From assembly GCF_029167105.1 (NCBI RefSeq), contig NZ_JARFML010000013.1, positions 171,116 through 235,115 on the forward strand: DNA of 64,000 bases, in the 5' to 3' direction. Positions 26,853-35,272 of the stretch are shown here, piece by piece (the first letter of the stretch is position 1; every line of letters begins with the position of its first letter). The notes beneath the pieces were generated by a model, which saw nothing but the letters and a program-made list of their open reading frames with translations, was not told the DNA's origin and ran no database searches. Source of the DNA: Bradyrhizobium yuanmingense (GTDB taxonomy: Bacteria > Pseudomonadota > Alphaproteobacteria > Rhizobiales > Xanthobacteraceae). Made by a program: the position numbers and the translations under genes.

Positions 26853-27209
26853 TCAGTCATAATGGCAGACATAAATCTTTCGCACGGTCTCGATCGTGCG
26901 CCAGACCCCGACAAAGCCCGGCTTCATCACAAAGCTGTCGCCGGCGCGGAAAGTCTTCGTCTCGCCACCCTTTTCCTCGATTTCGATAAGACCCGAGATG
27001 ATGTGGCAGAACTCGAAGGTGGTGCCCTTGATCGAATGGGTCTCGCCGGGAGTTGCCTCCCAGACGCCCGTCAGCACTTTCTCACCCTTCGAGGCGTCCT
27101 GCGCCCAGGTCTTGAAGGATGGATTGCCCGAAATGAGCCGTTCCGGATCCGGCACGGCCTTCTTCGGTACAAAATCCGGATTGGTGTCGATGGCAATCAA
27201 AAGTGACAT
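26853..27209 (-). CDS. Cupin domain protein (DUF861 type)
   Basis: This small single-cupin protein of 118 residues contains GVWEATPGETHSIKGTTFEF, CHIISGLIEI and FRAGDSFVMKPGFVGVWRT, the two-part cupin pattern of the DUF861/EutQ group. Tyrosine and glutamate replace some of the histidines expected of metal-binding cupins, so catalytic activity is uncertain. It is 13 bases upstream of nothing on its own strand but is directly followed, leftward, by the gap before gabD, and preceded by the 2-hydroxyacid dehydrogenase. Such cupins often accompany amine-oxidising clusters. Confidence 0.82.
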   Translation of the reverse strand: MSLLIAIDTNPDFVPKKAVPDPERLISGNPSFKTWAQDASKGEKVLTGVWEATPGETHSIKGTTFEFCHIISGLIEIEEKGGETKTFRAGDSFVMKPGFVGVWRTIETVRKIYVCHYD

Positions 27210-27222
27210 GGCATCTTTCCTG

Positions 27223-28146
27223 TTAGTAGCCGAGCGTTCGATCGACGAGGCCGATCGGATTTCGTCCGGCGCGGTGGCGCCGGATGTTCTCTATGACGGA
27301 TTGCGCGGCCGTATGCGGCTGCGTCACGGACGCGATATGCGGCGTGATGATTACCTTCGGATGCGACCAGAGCGCATGGGCTTCCGGCAGCGGCTCGGGA
27401 TCGGTCACGTCGAGCATCGCTGCGGCGAGGCCCCCGCTGTCGAGTGCTTCGATGAGTGCGCCCTGGTCAAGCTGCGGACCGCGGCCGACATGAAGCAGCC
27501 TTGCTCCAGCCGGCAGGAGAGAGAACAGCTGTGCGTTCAAGATGCCGCTTGTTTGCTCCGTCAGGGGCAGGAGACAGACGAGGATATCGGCTCCTCGCAG
27601 GAAGTCGCCAAGCTGACCATCGCCGTGGAAGCAGGCGACGCCCTCGATCTTCTTGTTGCTGCGGCTCCACGCGGCAAGCGGAAATCCAAACGGCTTGAGG
27701 CGATCAATCGCAGCTTGCGCCAACATGCCGAGGCCCAGAAAGCCGACGCGCCGATCGGCCGCCTGGGGCGTTGCAAGAGCCTGCCACAGTCGTCTTCCCT
27801 GTTGCTCCCGATAGGCAAGCATCTCGCGATGGAGTGTCAGCACCCCAAGCACGACATACTCCTGCATCATGCGTATGATGCCATCCTCGACCATGCGCAC
27901 GAGCCTGACGTGGCCAGGTATGGTCTCTGGCTTGAACTGGTCGACCCCGGCGCCGATGGAAAAGAGCATTTCCAGATTTCGAAAGCGCGAGACGTCGTCT
28001 GGCGCGTTCCAGGTTATTAGGTACCGTATCTTTTCCGGCTCGAAGCATTCGCTGGAATGATAGAACCCGAGATCAGGGAGCTCGCGCGCAAAGGCCTGCC
28101 GGAAAATAGCCGCCCGAGCAGCATCGGAATTGAAAAGGAGCGCCAT
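27223..28146 (-). CDS. D-2-hydroxyacid dehydrogenase, glyoxylate/hydroxypyruvate reductase A-like
   Basis: This NAD(P)H-dependent reductase has 307 residues. The Rossmann motif is RVGFLGLGMLAQAAIDRL. The catalytic arginine is in LHVGRGPQLDQGAL, the acidic residue in LDVTDPEPLP, and the histidine in IITPHIASVTQP. The short form and the early MMQEYVV segment are typical of GhrA proteins. The start at 28146 has GAGG upstream and removes a spurious N-terminus. It probably reduces a 2-oxoacid such as glyoxylate or hydroxypyruvate and lies in series with the DUF861 cupin 13 bases away. Confidence 0.9.
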   Translation of the reverse strand: MALLFNSDAARAAIFRQAFARELPDLGFYHSSECFEPEKIRYLITWNAPDDVSRFRNLEMLFSIGAGVDQFKPETIPGHVRLVRMVEDGIIRMMQEYVVLGVLTLHREMLAYREQQGRRLWQALATPQAADRRVGFLGLGMLAQAAIDRLKPFGFPLAAWSRSNKKIEGVACFHGDGQLGDFLRGADILVCLLPLTEQTSGILNAQLFSLLPAGARLLHVGRGPQLDQGALIEALDSGGLAAAMLDVTDPEPLPEAHALWSHPKVIITPHIASVTQPHTAAQSVIENIRRHRAGRNPIGLVDRTLGY

Positions 28147-28492
28147 CGACGTGGTCCTCTCAGGTCCCCGCACGGGATTCGGCGCGTTGAGACCGGCTTG
28201 GCCGGCCACCGAGGGCTGGAAAGGCGGCGAGCCCTCCAGCGAAGCCTTCAACGTTCACTGGGGCTCACCCTGCGTGCTGTTGCCGGATATCGATAGGCGG
28301 CAACCAGTAGCTTTCCCTGCTGATTCGAGTTGCACTGGCGGCGAAACATTCCGAATACCGCCTGCCAAACAGGCGAAACCTGCTGGCGTTCCGCGCTATG
28401 CTGCTGCAAAAGAGGGCTTGTGCGGCACGCAGCAGAAGGCCGGGGGGCATAGGCCGCAGGCTTTGAGCCCCGCAAAGGAATGGATGAGCTAA

Positions 28493-29371
28493 ATGGGACG
28501 AACGGTACGCGTGAAGTCCTTTGAACTGGTGGCCAAGGACATCAACGACGTTGATGTGAAGCTGCTCCACGCGCTTTCGATCGGTGTCGGCTGGCCGCAT
28601 CGCCCCAAGGACTGGGATTTCCTGCGCCGCGCCGGCCACGGCATCGTCGCCGTTGATGGCATAGACCGCGTTTTCGGCAGCGCGATGTGGTTCCCTTATA
28701 GCCAGGAATTCGCGACGATCGGCCTGGTGATCACATCGCCCCGAACCCAGGCACAAGGTACTGGCCGCTGGCTCATGGAACAGGTTTTCGAGCGGTGTGG
28801 CGACCGAAATTTGGCCCTCAACTCAACCCATGCCGCCTATCACCTGTATCTGTCGCTGGGGTTCACGAAGGAAGCCACCGCATATATGTGGCAGGGAGAA
28901 CTCGTCTCACCACCTCCGCCGGTGCCGGCTCTCGACGGTGAATTGACTTCACTGTCCACGGCGAGCATCGGAGAGATCGCGGCACTGGATGAACGCGCCT
29001 TTGGAACTAACCGGCAGAAGCTGCTCGCATTGCTTTCCGAAGGCGCGTCAATCTCCGTCTTGCGCCGCGACGGAGAGGCCGTCGGTTTTTCGATGAAGCG
29101 CGAATTCGGGCGCGGTCATGTGATCGGCCCGATCGTCGCCAGCAACGATTGTGACGCGATCCATCTCACCGCCGTGCATCTGAGGGATCTCGCGGGACAA
29201 TTCGTCCGCGTCGATACGCGGGAGCAGACGGGTCTGTTTGCCGACTTCCTTCAACAGAGCCGCCTCGCGATCACCGAGACCGTCACGACGATGTCTAAGG
29301 GCCGGCCATTCCTGAACCGCAAGGAAAATGAGCCATGGGTGTACGGGCTGGCCGGTCACGCATTGAGCTGA
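28493..29371 (+). CDS. Tandem GNAT-domain N-acetyltransferase, paralog B
   Basis: This 292-residue protein has two GNAT-like halves. The first has the acetyl-CoA loop SPRTQAQGTGRWLMEQVF and LYLSLGFTKEA; the second has FGRGHVIGPIVA. It is a paralog of the gene at 13357-14229. An AAAGGA lies somewhat far upstream of the ATG at 28493. It is transcribed away from the 2-hydroxyacid dehydrogenase. An acyl-acceptor in the amine or amino-acid pathway is likely but not shown. Confidence 0.82.
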   Translation: MGRTVRVKSFELVAKDINDVDVKLLHALSIGVGWPHRPKDWDFLRRAGHGIVAVDGIDRVFGSAMWFPYSQEFATIGLVITSPRTQAQGTGRWLMEQVFERCGDRNLALNSTHAAYHLYLSLGFTKEATAYMWQGELVSPPPPVPALDGELTSLSTASIGEIAALDERAFGTNRQKLLALLSEGASISVLRRDGEAVGFSMKREFGRGHVIGPIVASNDCDAIHLTAVHLRDLAGQFVRVDTREQTGLFADFLQQSRLAITETVTTMSKGRPFLNRKENEPWVYGLAGHALS

Positions 29372-29631
29372 GGCTATGAAGCGAGCTCGGTAAGAACGGG
29401 TGCCAACGGTGCCGATCGCGACCCTACAGAGATGGGCCGTGGCCAGGGCGACCAGCAGATGGACGAGTCGCTCGCGAAACGGACCCAAGCGCACGAAATC
29501 CCGCGTGCACACGCCACCCGCAAAACGTGCATTAGAAAGATCGAGGGTATCGCGTACGGCGCTATACCCATCCGGACTGAGGATAACTCGCGCGCGCCCG
29601 GTACACTCGCTGTCTGACGACGCCCGGTCGC

Positions 29632-30534
29632 TCACGCCGCGGCCTCGCGCATCATCGCCTTCAGCATTTCCGCGAGCACGCTGGCGATCGCGCTCGTCCC
29701 GCGCTCGTGGCCGATCAGCATGAGCGTCTGCGTCTCGTGCGCCAGCTCGCGCACCGGCACGTAAACAAGGCGGCCGACGCGCCGCTCGAACTCGATGTCG
29801 AACGGCGTAAGAAAGGTGATGCCATTATCAAGAATGGCGGCGTGGCGCATGATTTCAATGGCGTTGGTTTCGATGATCGGCAGCGGTTCCAGCGAAGCTT
29901 TCGCAAATGCCGAATCGAGGTAAGGCCGGATCACGGTCGATGCGTCGGCAATCACCAGCGGATAGTCGACGCAGTCGCCGAGCCGGATCTGGTTGCGCTT
30001 GGCGAGCGGATGGCTCGGCGCCATCACCGCGCCGAGCTTGCCGGCGGCGCGAGCCAGCACCTTCAAATGACTGCCGCGGGTGAAATCGAAGCCGATGCCG
30101 AGGTCGGCCTCGCCGCTGGCGACGGCGGATTGTATGTCCTCGCCGGTGGTCAGCAACGTCAGGCAGAGCCGTACCCGGGGGTTGGACGCGCGAAACTGCT
30201 TGACCGTGCCGGGCACGAGGTTCGAGGCGAGACCGCTCATCATCGCCACCGTGATCTCGCCCCGGCGCAAACCTTTCAGTTCCTCGATCTTGCCCTGGGC
30301 GCGGGTCAATTCCTTCAGAGTCTGGCGAATGTGGCCGACGAGCACCTCACCCGCCGCAGTCAGAATCAGCTTGCGCGGCAGCCGTTGGAAAATTGGCGTG
30401 CCGAGCTCGGTTTCAAGCGCAAGAATCTGGCGACTGATGGCGGAGGCTGCGACGTTAAGATGGCTCGCAGCCTTGCGGATCGAACCGCTGCGCGCGACCT
30501 CGTCCACATAGGTCAACAGGCGGCTGTGTAGCAT
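29632..30534 (-). CDS. LysR family transcriptional regulator
   Basis: This regulator has 300 residues. Its N-terminal winged helix-turn-helix begins MLHSRLLTYVDEVARSGS and has AASAISRQILALETELG as the recognition region. The C-terminal ligand-binding domain resembles periplasmic binding proteins. AGGAG precedes the start at 30534. It is divergent from the cupin-led catabolic operon. A 19-bp palindrome with a T-N11-A core lies 49 bases upstream of its start, and a near-identical one lies in the next divergent promoter. It probably senses the pathway substrate or an intermediate and controls both operons. Confidence 0.92.
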   Translation of the reverse strand: MLHSRLLTYVDEVARSGSIRKAASHLNVAASAISRQILALETELGTPIFQRLPRKLILTAAGEVLVGHIRQTLKELTRAQGKIEELKGLRRGEITVAMMSGLASNLVPGTVKQFRASNPRVRLCLTLLTTGEDIQSAVASGEADLGIGFDFTRGSHLKVLARAAGKLGAVMAPSHPLAKRNQIRLGDCVDYPLVIADASTVIRPYLDSAFAKASLEPLPIIETNAIEIMRHAAILDNGITFLTPFDIEFERRVGRLVYVPVRELAHETQTLMLIGHERGTSAIASVLAEMLKAMMREAAA

Positions 30535-30582
30535 CCCCTTGCTCCTGCTTGGAAAAGCGCCTCGCTCCGACGGACGCTGTGA

Positions 30583-30601
30583 CGTTGCCAAAAAGGCAAC
30601 G
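30583..30601. promoter_or_regulatory. Putative LysR operator, site 1
   Basis: CGTTGCCAAAAAGGCAACG is a perfect inverted repeat with 7-bp arms and a 5-bp A spacer. Its inner TGCC-N5-GGCA fits the LysR-type T-N11-A rule. It lies between the divergent lysR and cupin genes, 112 bases upstream of the cupin start. Site 2 at 35127-35145 differs only in one spacer base. Confidence 0.75.
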
Positions 30602-30712
30602 ATGATTGCGAAATAAAGCGCTTTTGTGCAAGCCCTTTGGCGTGCTGAATCCGTCGTGGCTCGTCGCGTACGCCTCACGCCGCCGAACCGACCGCAATCA
30701 GGAGTTACCTCT

Positions 30713-31150
30713 ATGGCGTTCAGCGTCGAAAACCTCGCTCAGTCCAAGGCCTTTCGCATCGCGCCGACGGACACCAACTATTTTGTGATGCTGTTCGACC
30801 ATGAGAGTGACCGGATCGACAATATCTTCGTCATCGAGATCTTCCGGCCGGGCGGCGCGACACCGCCCAACGAACACGCAGCCGCGCACGAATTCTTCCA
30901 TGTGCTGCACGGCGAAGGCATAGCGCGCTGCGACGGCAAGACAGTGCCGATAAGAAAGGGCGACTCGCTGCTGCTACATCCCGGCTCCGAGCACGTGATC
31001 GAGAACACCGGGGCCGGCAAGCTGTATTGCCTGACGGTGATGACACCGAACGAAGGCTTTGCCGAATTGATCCGCGGCGGCGAACCGATCGAGGTCGAGG
31101 CCGACGACATCGCCGTGTTGCAGGGACGCGAGGTGGCAGGTCAACGATGA
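30713..31150 (+). CDS. Cupin domain protein
   Basis: This is a single-domain cupin of 145 residues. It has the first cupin motif with metal-type residues (PPNEHAAAHEFFHVLHGEG) and the second (KGDSLLLHPGSEHVIENTG). Histidines and glutamate are in metal-binding positions, so it may be a real enzyme such as a dioxygenase or isomerase. AGGAG lies upstream of the ATG at 30713. It is the first gene of the plus-strand catabolic operon and overlaps the next gene by 4 bases. Confidence 0.85.
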   Translation: MAFSVENLAQSKAFRIAPTDTNYFVMLFDHESDRIDNIFVIEIFRPGGATPPNEHAAAHEFFHVLHGEGIARCDGKTVPIRKGDSLLLHPGSEHVIENTGAGKLYCLTVMTPNEGFAELIRGGEPIEVEADDIAVLQGREVAGQR

Positions 31151-31962
31151 GCAATATTCGTCTCCAATCGGTCGATGACCTCCTGCCGCTCGGTGCCAGC
31201 GCGCGCAACCGCTGGTCGGTTTCGGCGAGCCAGGCAAACCTCGTGCGGCCGCCGGTCGAGCCCCAGCCGGTAACGATCGATGCCGGTGCCAAGTTTGTGA
31301 CCTTCGATCTCGCACGCACCGCCGTCATCGTCATCGACATGCAGAACGACTTCTGCCATCCGGACGGCTGGCTCGCCCACATCGGCGTCGACGTGACACC
31401 GGCGCGTGCGCCGATCGCACCGCTGCAACGGTTGTTGCCGGTGATGCGCGGTATCGACGTTCCGGTGATCTGGCTCAACTGGGGCAACCGTCCCGATCGG
31501 CTCAACCTCAGTCCGGCTCTGCTGCATGTCTACAAGCCGTCCGGCACGGGTGTCGGCCTCGGCGATCGGTTGCCCGGCTCCGGTGCGCGGGTGCTGGAAC
31601 GCGGCAGTTGGTCGGCCTCGATCGTCGAGGAACTGACCGTCGAGCCCACGGACATCCATGTCGCCAAGTATCGCATGTCGGGCTTCCGGGACACCGAACT
31701 CGATAGCATCCTGCGCAACCTCAATGTTACGACGCTGTTGTTCGCCGGAGTCAACGCCGACCAGTGCGTGCTTTGCACGCTGCAGGATGCCAACTTCCAC
31801 GGCTACGACTGCATGCTGCTGCGCGACTGCGCCGCCACCACATCGCCGGACTACTGCATGGCTGCGACCGTCTACAACGTAAACCAATGCTTCGGCTTCG
31901 TGCTGGAATCTTCCGTCCTTACCACTGCCCTGGCCAGCCGCCGGCCGCGATCGCCGAGGTAA
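31147..31962 (+). CDS. Isochorismatase-family amidohydrolase, RutB/biuret-hydrolase-like
   Basis: This cysteine hydrolase has 271 residues. The likely triad is Asp64 in IVIDMQNDF, Lys174 in HVAKYRMSGF, and Cys207 in GVNADQCVLCT. The order GSWSASIVEEL, then KYRMSGFRDTELDSILR, closely follows RutB (ureidoacrylate amidohydrolase); the region around Asp64 also resembles biuret hydrolases. Members cleave N-carbamoyl or amide bonds, releasing ammonia. The start overlaps the cupin stop (ATGA). In this cluster it probably removes a carbamoyl or amide nitrogen from a ring-opened heterocycle. Confidence 0.87.
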   Translation: MSNIRLQSVDDLLPLGASARNRWSVSASQANLVRPPVEPQPVTIDAGAKFVTFDLARTAVIVIDMQNDFCHPDGWLAHIGVDVTPARAPIAPLQRLLPVMRGIDVPVIWLNWGNRPDRLNLSPALLHVYKPSGTGVGLGDRLPGSGARVLERGSWSASIVEELTVEPTDIHVAKYRMSGFRDTELDSILRNLNVTTLLFAGVNADQCVLCTLQDANFHGYDCMLLRDCAATTSPDYCMAATVYNVNQCFGFVLESSVLTTALASRRPRSPR

Positions 31963-31967
31963 GCGCC

Positions 31968-33353
31968 ATGAACGATCTCACGCTCTTCAACGCCGAATCC
32001 AACCGGCATCCATCGGCGGATAGACTGGCACCGCTCCTCGCCGATCTCGGCGATATCCCGGTCGTAACCGATCCCGTCGTCGTGCGCCGACGCTCGCGCG
32101 ATTTCTTCTGGTACAGCCCGGTCCTCAACGAACAGCTCAACGACAAGTCGGCCGATCTGATCGTTTCGCCACGCGACGAGGCCGATGTCGTTCGCGTCGT
32201 CGCGGCCTGCGTACGTCACCGGGTGCCGCTGACGGTACGGGCTGGCGGTACCGGCAATTATGGCCAGGCCGTGCCGCTCGCCGGCGGCGTGCTGCTCGAT
32301 ATCACCGCGCTCGACACGATCGAATGGATCAAACCCGGACAGATCCGTGTCGGCGCCGGCGCCAAAATGAATGCGATCGACGCCGCTACACGGCCCTCCG
32401 GCTATGAGCTGCGGATGCATCCCTCGACCAAGCGTACCGCGACCATCGGCGGTTTCGTCGCCGGCGGATCCGGCGGCATCGGCTCGATCATCTATGGCGG
32501 CTTGCGCGAGCCTGGCAATATCCTCGCCGCGCGCATCGTCACCATGGAGCCGGAGCCCCGCATCATCGAACTGCGCGACGACGCGGCGCAGAAGATCAAC
32601 CGTGCCTATGGCACCACGGGCATCGTCACCGCCCTCGAAATGCCGCTGGCGCCGGCGCAGCCATGGATCGATGTGGTCGTCGCTTTCGACGATTTCCTGG
32701 CCGCGGTCGAATTCGGCCGGGAGGCCGCGCTGTCCGACGGCATTGTCAAGAAGCTGCTGTCGCCCATCACATGGCCGCTGCCGTCGTATTTTGGCGCACT
32801 CAAATCCTGCTGTCCCGAGGGCAAGAGCATCGTGATCGCGATGATCGCCGAAGGCTCGCTGGAAAACTTCAGGAGTCTCCTCGGCGATCGCGGTACCATC
32901 ACCCTGGAGATGCCGACCGACGACGGCCCCGGCAAGGTGCCACTGTATGAATACACCTGGAATCATACCACCCTGCAGGTGCTCAAGAACGACCGCACCG
33001 TGACCTATCTGCAATGCCTGTACCCTCATGACCGGCTCCTGCAGAAGGTCGAGGAGATGCGCGCGATGTTCCCGGGCGAAGTACTGCAGCACCTCGAGTT
33101 CATCCGCTTTAACGGCCAGTTGACCTGCAGCGGCCTGCCGGTGGTGCGGTACACCGATGCGGAGCGGCTGAACGAGATCATCCGCCTCCACGAGGCGCGC
33201 GAGGTTTTTATCGCCAATCCGCATGTGTACACCGTCGAGGATGGCAGCCGCTACAAGCGCGTCGATGTCGATCAGCTGGGATTCAAGCACGAAGTCGATC
33301 CCTACGGCCTGCTCAATCCCGGCAAGATGCGCAGCTTCGTGGCGGAGCGGTGA
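31968..33353 (+). CDS. FAD-binding oxidoreductase (PCMH domain)
   Basis: This flavoprotein has 461 residues. The PCMH-type FAD domain has RAGGTGNYGQAVPLAGGVLLDI (about 95-116) and the phosphate loop HPSTKRTATIGGFVAGGSGGIGS. A C-terminal domain ends LDPYGLLNPGKM-like (VDPYGLLNPGKMRSF). The histidine used for covalent flavin in berberine-bridge enzymes is absent. It could oxidise a hydroxy acid or ring alcohol in the pathway. It starts 5 bases after the amidase stop, with GAGGT as ribosome site. Confidence 0.87.
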   Translation: MNDLTLFNAESNRHPSADRLAPLLADLGDIPVVTDPVVVRRRSRDFFWYSPVLNEQLNDKSADLIVSPRDEADVVRVVAACVRHRVPLTVRAGGTGNYGQAVPLAGGVLLDITALDTIEWIKPGQIRVGAGAKMNAIDAATRPSGYELRMHPSTKRTATIGGFVAGGSGGIGSIIYGGLREPGNILAARIVTMEPEPRIIELRDDAAQKINRAYGTTGIVTALEMPLAPAQPWIDVVVAFDDFLAAVEFGREAALSDGIVKKLLSPITWPLPSYFGALKSCCPEGKSIVIAMIAEGSLENFRSLLGDRGTITLEMPTDDGPGKVPLYEYTWNHTTLQVLKNDRTVTYLQCLYPHDRLLQKVEEMRAMFPGEVLQHLEFIRFNGQLTCSGLPVVRYTDAERLNEIIRLHEAREVFIANPHVYTVEDGSRYKRVDVDQLGFKHEVDPYGLLNPGKMRSFVAER

Positions 33354-33366
33354 CGGATACATCACG

Positions 33367-34212
33367 ATGACGACGGTATTCGGCGAGACGAACTGGCGGT
33401 CGATGAACCAGGAGCAGCGCGACCTCGGCCTCAACAACAGCGCCGCCGTCGCGGGGAGCGCCGAACTCGTCGCGAGCTGGGAGCAGCGTTCCGCCGCCGT
33501 GCGGGCTAGGCATTTCGCGCATCTCGACCTGAGATACGGCCCACGCGACCGCAATCGGACCGATTTCCTCAAAGCCGCCGACGGCGGGCCGACGCTGGTG
33601 CTGATCCACGGCGGCTACTGGCAGATGCGCTCGAAGGAAACGGTCACCTGGTTCGCCGAGGGACCGATGGCGCACGGCATCAATGTCGCGCTGATCGGCT
33701 ACACTCTGGCGCCAGAGGCGACCATGGACGAGATAGTCGCCGAGATCCATCGGGCGCTCGACGTCCTAGTGGACCAGCTGCCCGCGCTCGGCGGCGATCC
33801 TCGCCGCATTGTCGTATCCGGCTGGTCGGCAGGCGGACATCTGGCGACGATGGCGCTGTCGCATCCGCGCGTGAAGGCGGGCATCGCGATCAGCGGCATC
33901 TTCGATCTCGAACCGATCCGCCACAGCTTTCTCAACGTCAAGCTCAAGCTCGACGAAGCGGCGTCGCGGCGCAATTCGCCGCTGCTGCACCCAGGAGGCC
34001 CTTCGGCGCCGCTGGCGCTGGTGGTCGGCGCGGCCGAACTGCCGATGCTGCGCCAGCAGACCGCCGACATGGCCGCGCACCGCGCTGTCAACGGATTGCC
34101 GGTGAGCTATGAGGAAATTCCTGGTGCCAACCACTTCTCGGTCATGCTCGCGCTGGGCTCGCCGACGGGACGGATCACTACCCTGATCCGGCAGCTATTC
34201 GAGCGCGGCTGA
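33367..34212 (+). CDS. Alpha/beta hydrolase, kynurenine-formamidase-like
   Basis: This 281-residue hydrolase has the oxyanion motif HGGYWQMRSKE (about 84-94), the nucleophile elbow GWSAGGHLA, and a late histidine in IPGANHFSVM. HGGYW and the order of elements match bacterial arylformamidase-like enzymes. A deformylase or esterase step after ring opening would fit the cluster. It follows the FAD oxidoreductase by 13 bases and ends exactly where the convergent creatininase gene ends. Confidence 0.87.
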   Translation: MTTVFGETNWRSMNQEQRDLGLNNSAAVAGSAELVASWEQRSAAVRARHFAHLDLRYGPRDRNRTDFLKAADGGPTLVLIHGGYWQMRSKETVTWFAEGPMAHGINVALIGYTLAPEATMDEIVAEIHRALDVLVDQLPALGGDPRRIVVSGWSAGGHLATMALSHPRVKAGIAISGIFDLEPIRHSFLNVKLKLDEAASRRNSPLLHPGGPSAPLALVVGAAELPMLRQQTADMAAHRAVNGLPVSYEEIPGANHFSVMLALGSPTGRITTLIRQLFERG

Positions 34213-35007
34213 TCAGCGCGGCAACTTCACCGCCTTCACGTCGCATAGCAGCTTGATGAATTGCCCTGAGGCGTGCTCGGCGGTGAGACGGCCCTTGTCG
34301 GCGGTGGCCTTGTGCGCTTCGCCAACCGCGCCGTCAGGATTGAGATCGCCGGCGATCCAGGCATAGGCAATGAACCCGGTCGGCCTGAGGTGATCGAAGG
34401 CCGCTTCGTCGTCCTCGGCAACGGACGGGAAATCCTGCGCGCGCGCCATGTCGACCAGCTCCGGCCGGAAATGCAGCATCAGCGAAGTCTCGAAGTCACC
34501 GCCGTGAATGCCGAACTTCAGCTCGCGCTCACTGTAGAGGCCAGCCGGCTTGCCGAGGCGCGACCAGGCAGATTTGACCACCAGCATGTCGGCGCGCACC
34601 CGCAGTTCGCGCGCGACGATGCCCATCACCTCGTCGTTGCCGCCGTGCGAGTTGACGATCACGAGTTTCCGCACGCCGGCGCGCGCGACCGACATTCCGA
34701 GTTCGGTCCAGGCCTCGATCAGCGTCGCCGCCGGCAAAGTCAGGGTACCGCGCATCCGCAGATGCTCGTTGGATTTTCCGACCTGCTGGATCGGCAGGAT
34801 CCGGATGTCGAGATCATCGGGCAGACGATCGATCAGCGTCTCGAGCATGCCACGGTTGATCGCCGCGTCGACGCCGACCGGCAGATGCGGCCCGTGCTGC
34901 TCGATGGCGGCGATCGGCAGGATGGCGATGGTGCTCGCCGGATCGAGGCCTTCGAATTCATGCGAGGCATATTCGTCCCACCAGACCCGGCGGCGCGGCT
35001 TGTTCAT
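34213..35007 (-). CDS. Creatininase-family amidohydrolase
   Basis: This metal-dependent hydrolase has 264 residues. Its metal-site motifs are AIEQHGPHLPVGVDAAI (about 34-50), IVNSHGGNDEVM, and GIHGGDFETSLML, the three hallmark blocks of creatininases. Family members open creatinine or cyclic amides, or cleave small amides. AAGGA precedes the start at 35007. It is transcribed opposite to its neighbours. Its promoter shares the region containing LysR site 2, so it probably belongs to the same regulon and hydrolyses a cyclic amide intermediate. Confidence 0.9.
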   Translation of the reverse strand: MNKPRRRVWWDEYASHEFEGLDPASTIAILPIAAIEQHGPHLPVGVDAAINRGMLETLIDRLPDDLDIRILPIQQVGKSNEHLRMRGTLTLPAATLIEAWTELGMSVARAGVRKLVIVNSHGGNDEVMGIVARELRVRADMLVVKSAWSRLGKPAGLYSERELKFGIHGGDFETSLMLHFRPELVDMARAQDFPSVAEDDEAAFDHLRPTGFIAYAWIAGDLNPDGAVGEAHKATADKGRLTAEHASGQFIKLLCDVKAVKLPR

Positions 35008-35126
35008 GTTGGATTCCTTTTCACGCAGCACCGCGCCGTTGCGGCGCGTACGACCATGATGTCCGACTATGACATCGCCGAGCCGTTGACAATGGTGCAA
35101 GCCGAGGCGCGATACCGCTTTTTGTG

Positions 35127-35145
35127 CGTTGCCTAAAAGGCAACG
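35127..35145. promoter_or_regulatory. Putative LysR operator, site 2
   Basis: CGTTGCCTAAAAGGCAACG matches site 1 at 18 of 19 bases, with identical 7-bp arms. It lies centrally between the divergent creatininase (start 35007) and binding-protein (start 35273) genes, about 120-130 bases upstream of each. Duplicate palindromes in two divergent promoters next to one LysR gene indicate a single regulon. Confidence 0.75.
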
Positions 35146-35272
35146 TATGTCTCGAATCAAAATGCTTCCGGATGACAGACGCTGCGTGCATCTTTTGCGT
35201 GCCGGGAACGCTGCCACCGGGATTCCGCCTTCCATTGGAATTCCATCCGATCGAGATCACACCGAGGTTGCC

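Noticed and set aside
31872..33572. 566-residue minus-strand open frame over the FAD oxidoreductase
   Set aside because: The opposite strand has clear FAD motifs and tight operon spacing; this frame has none.
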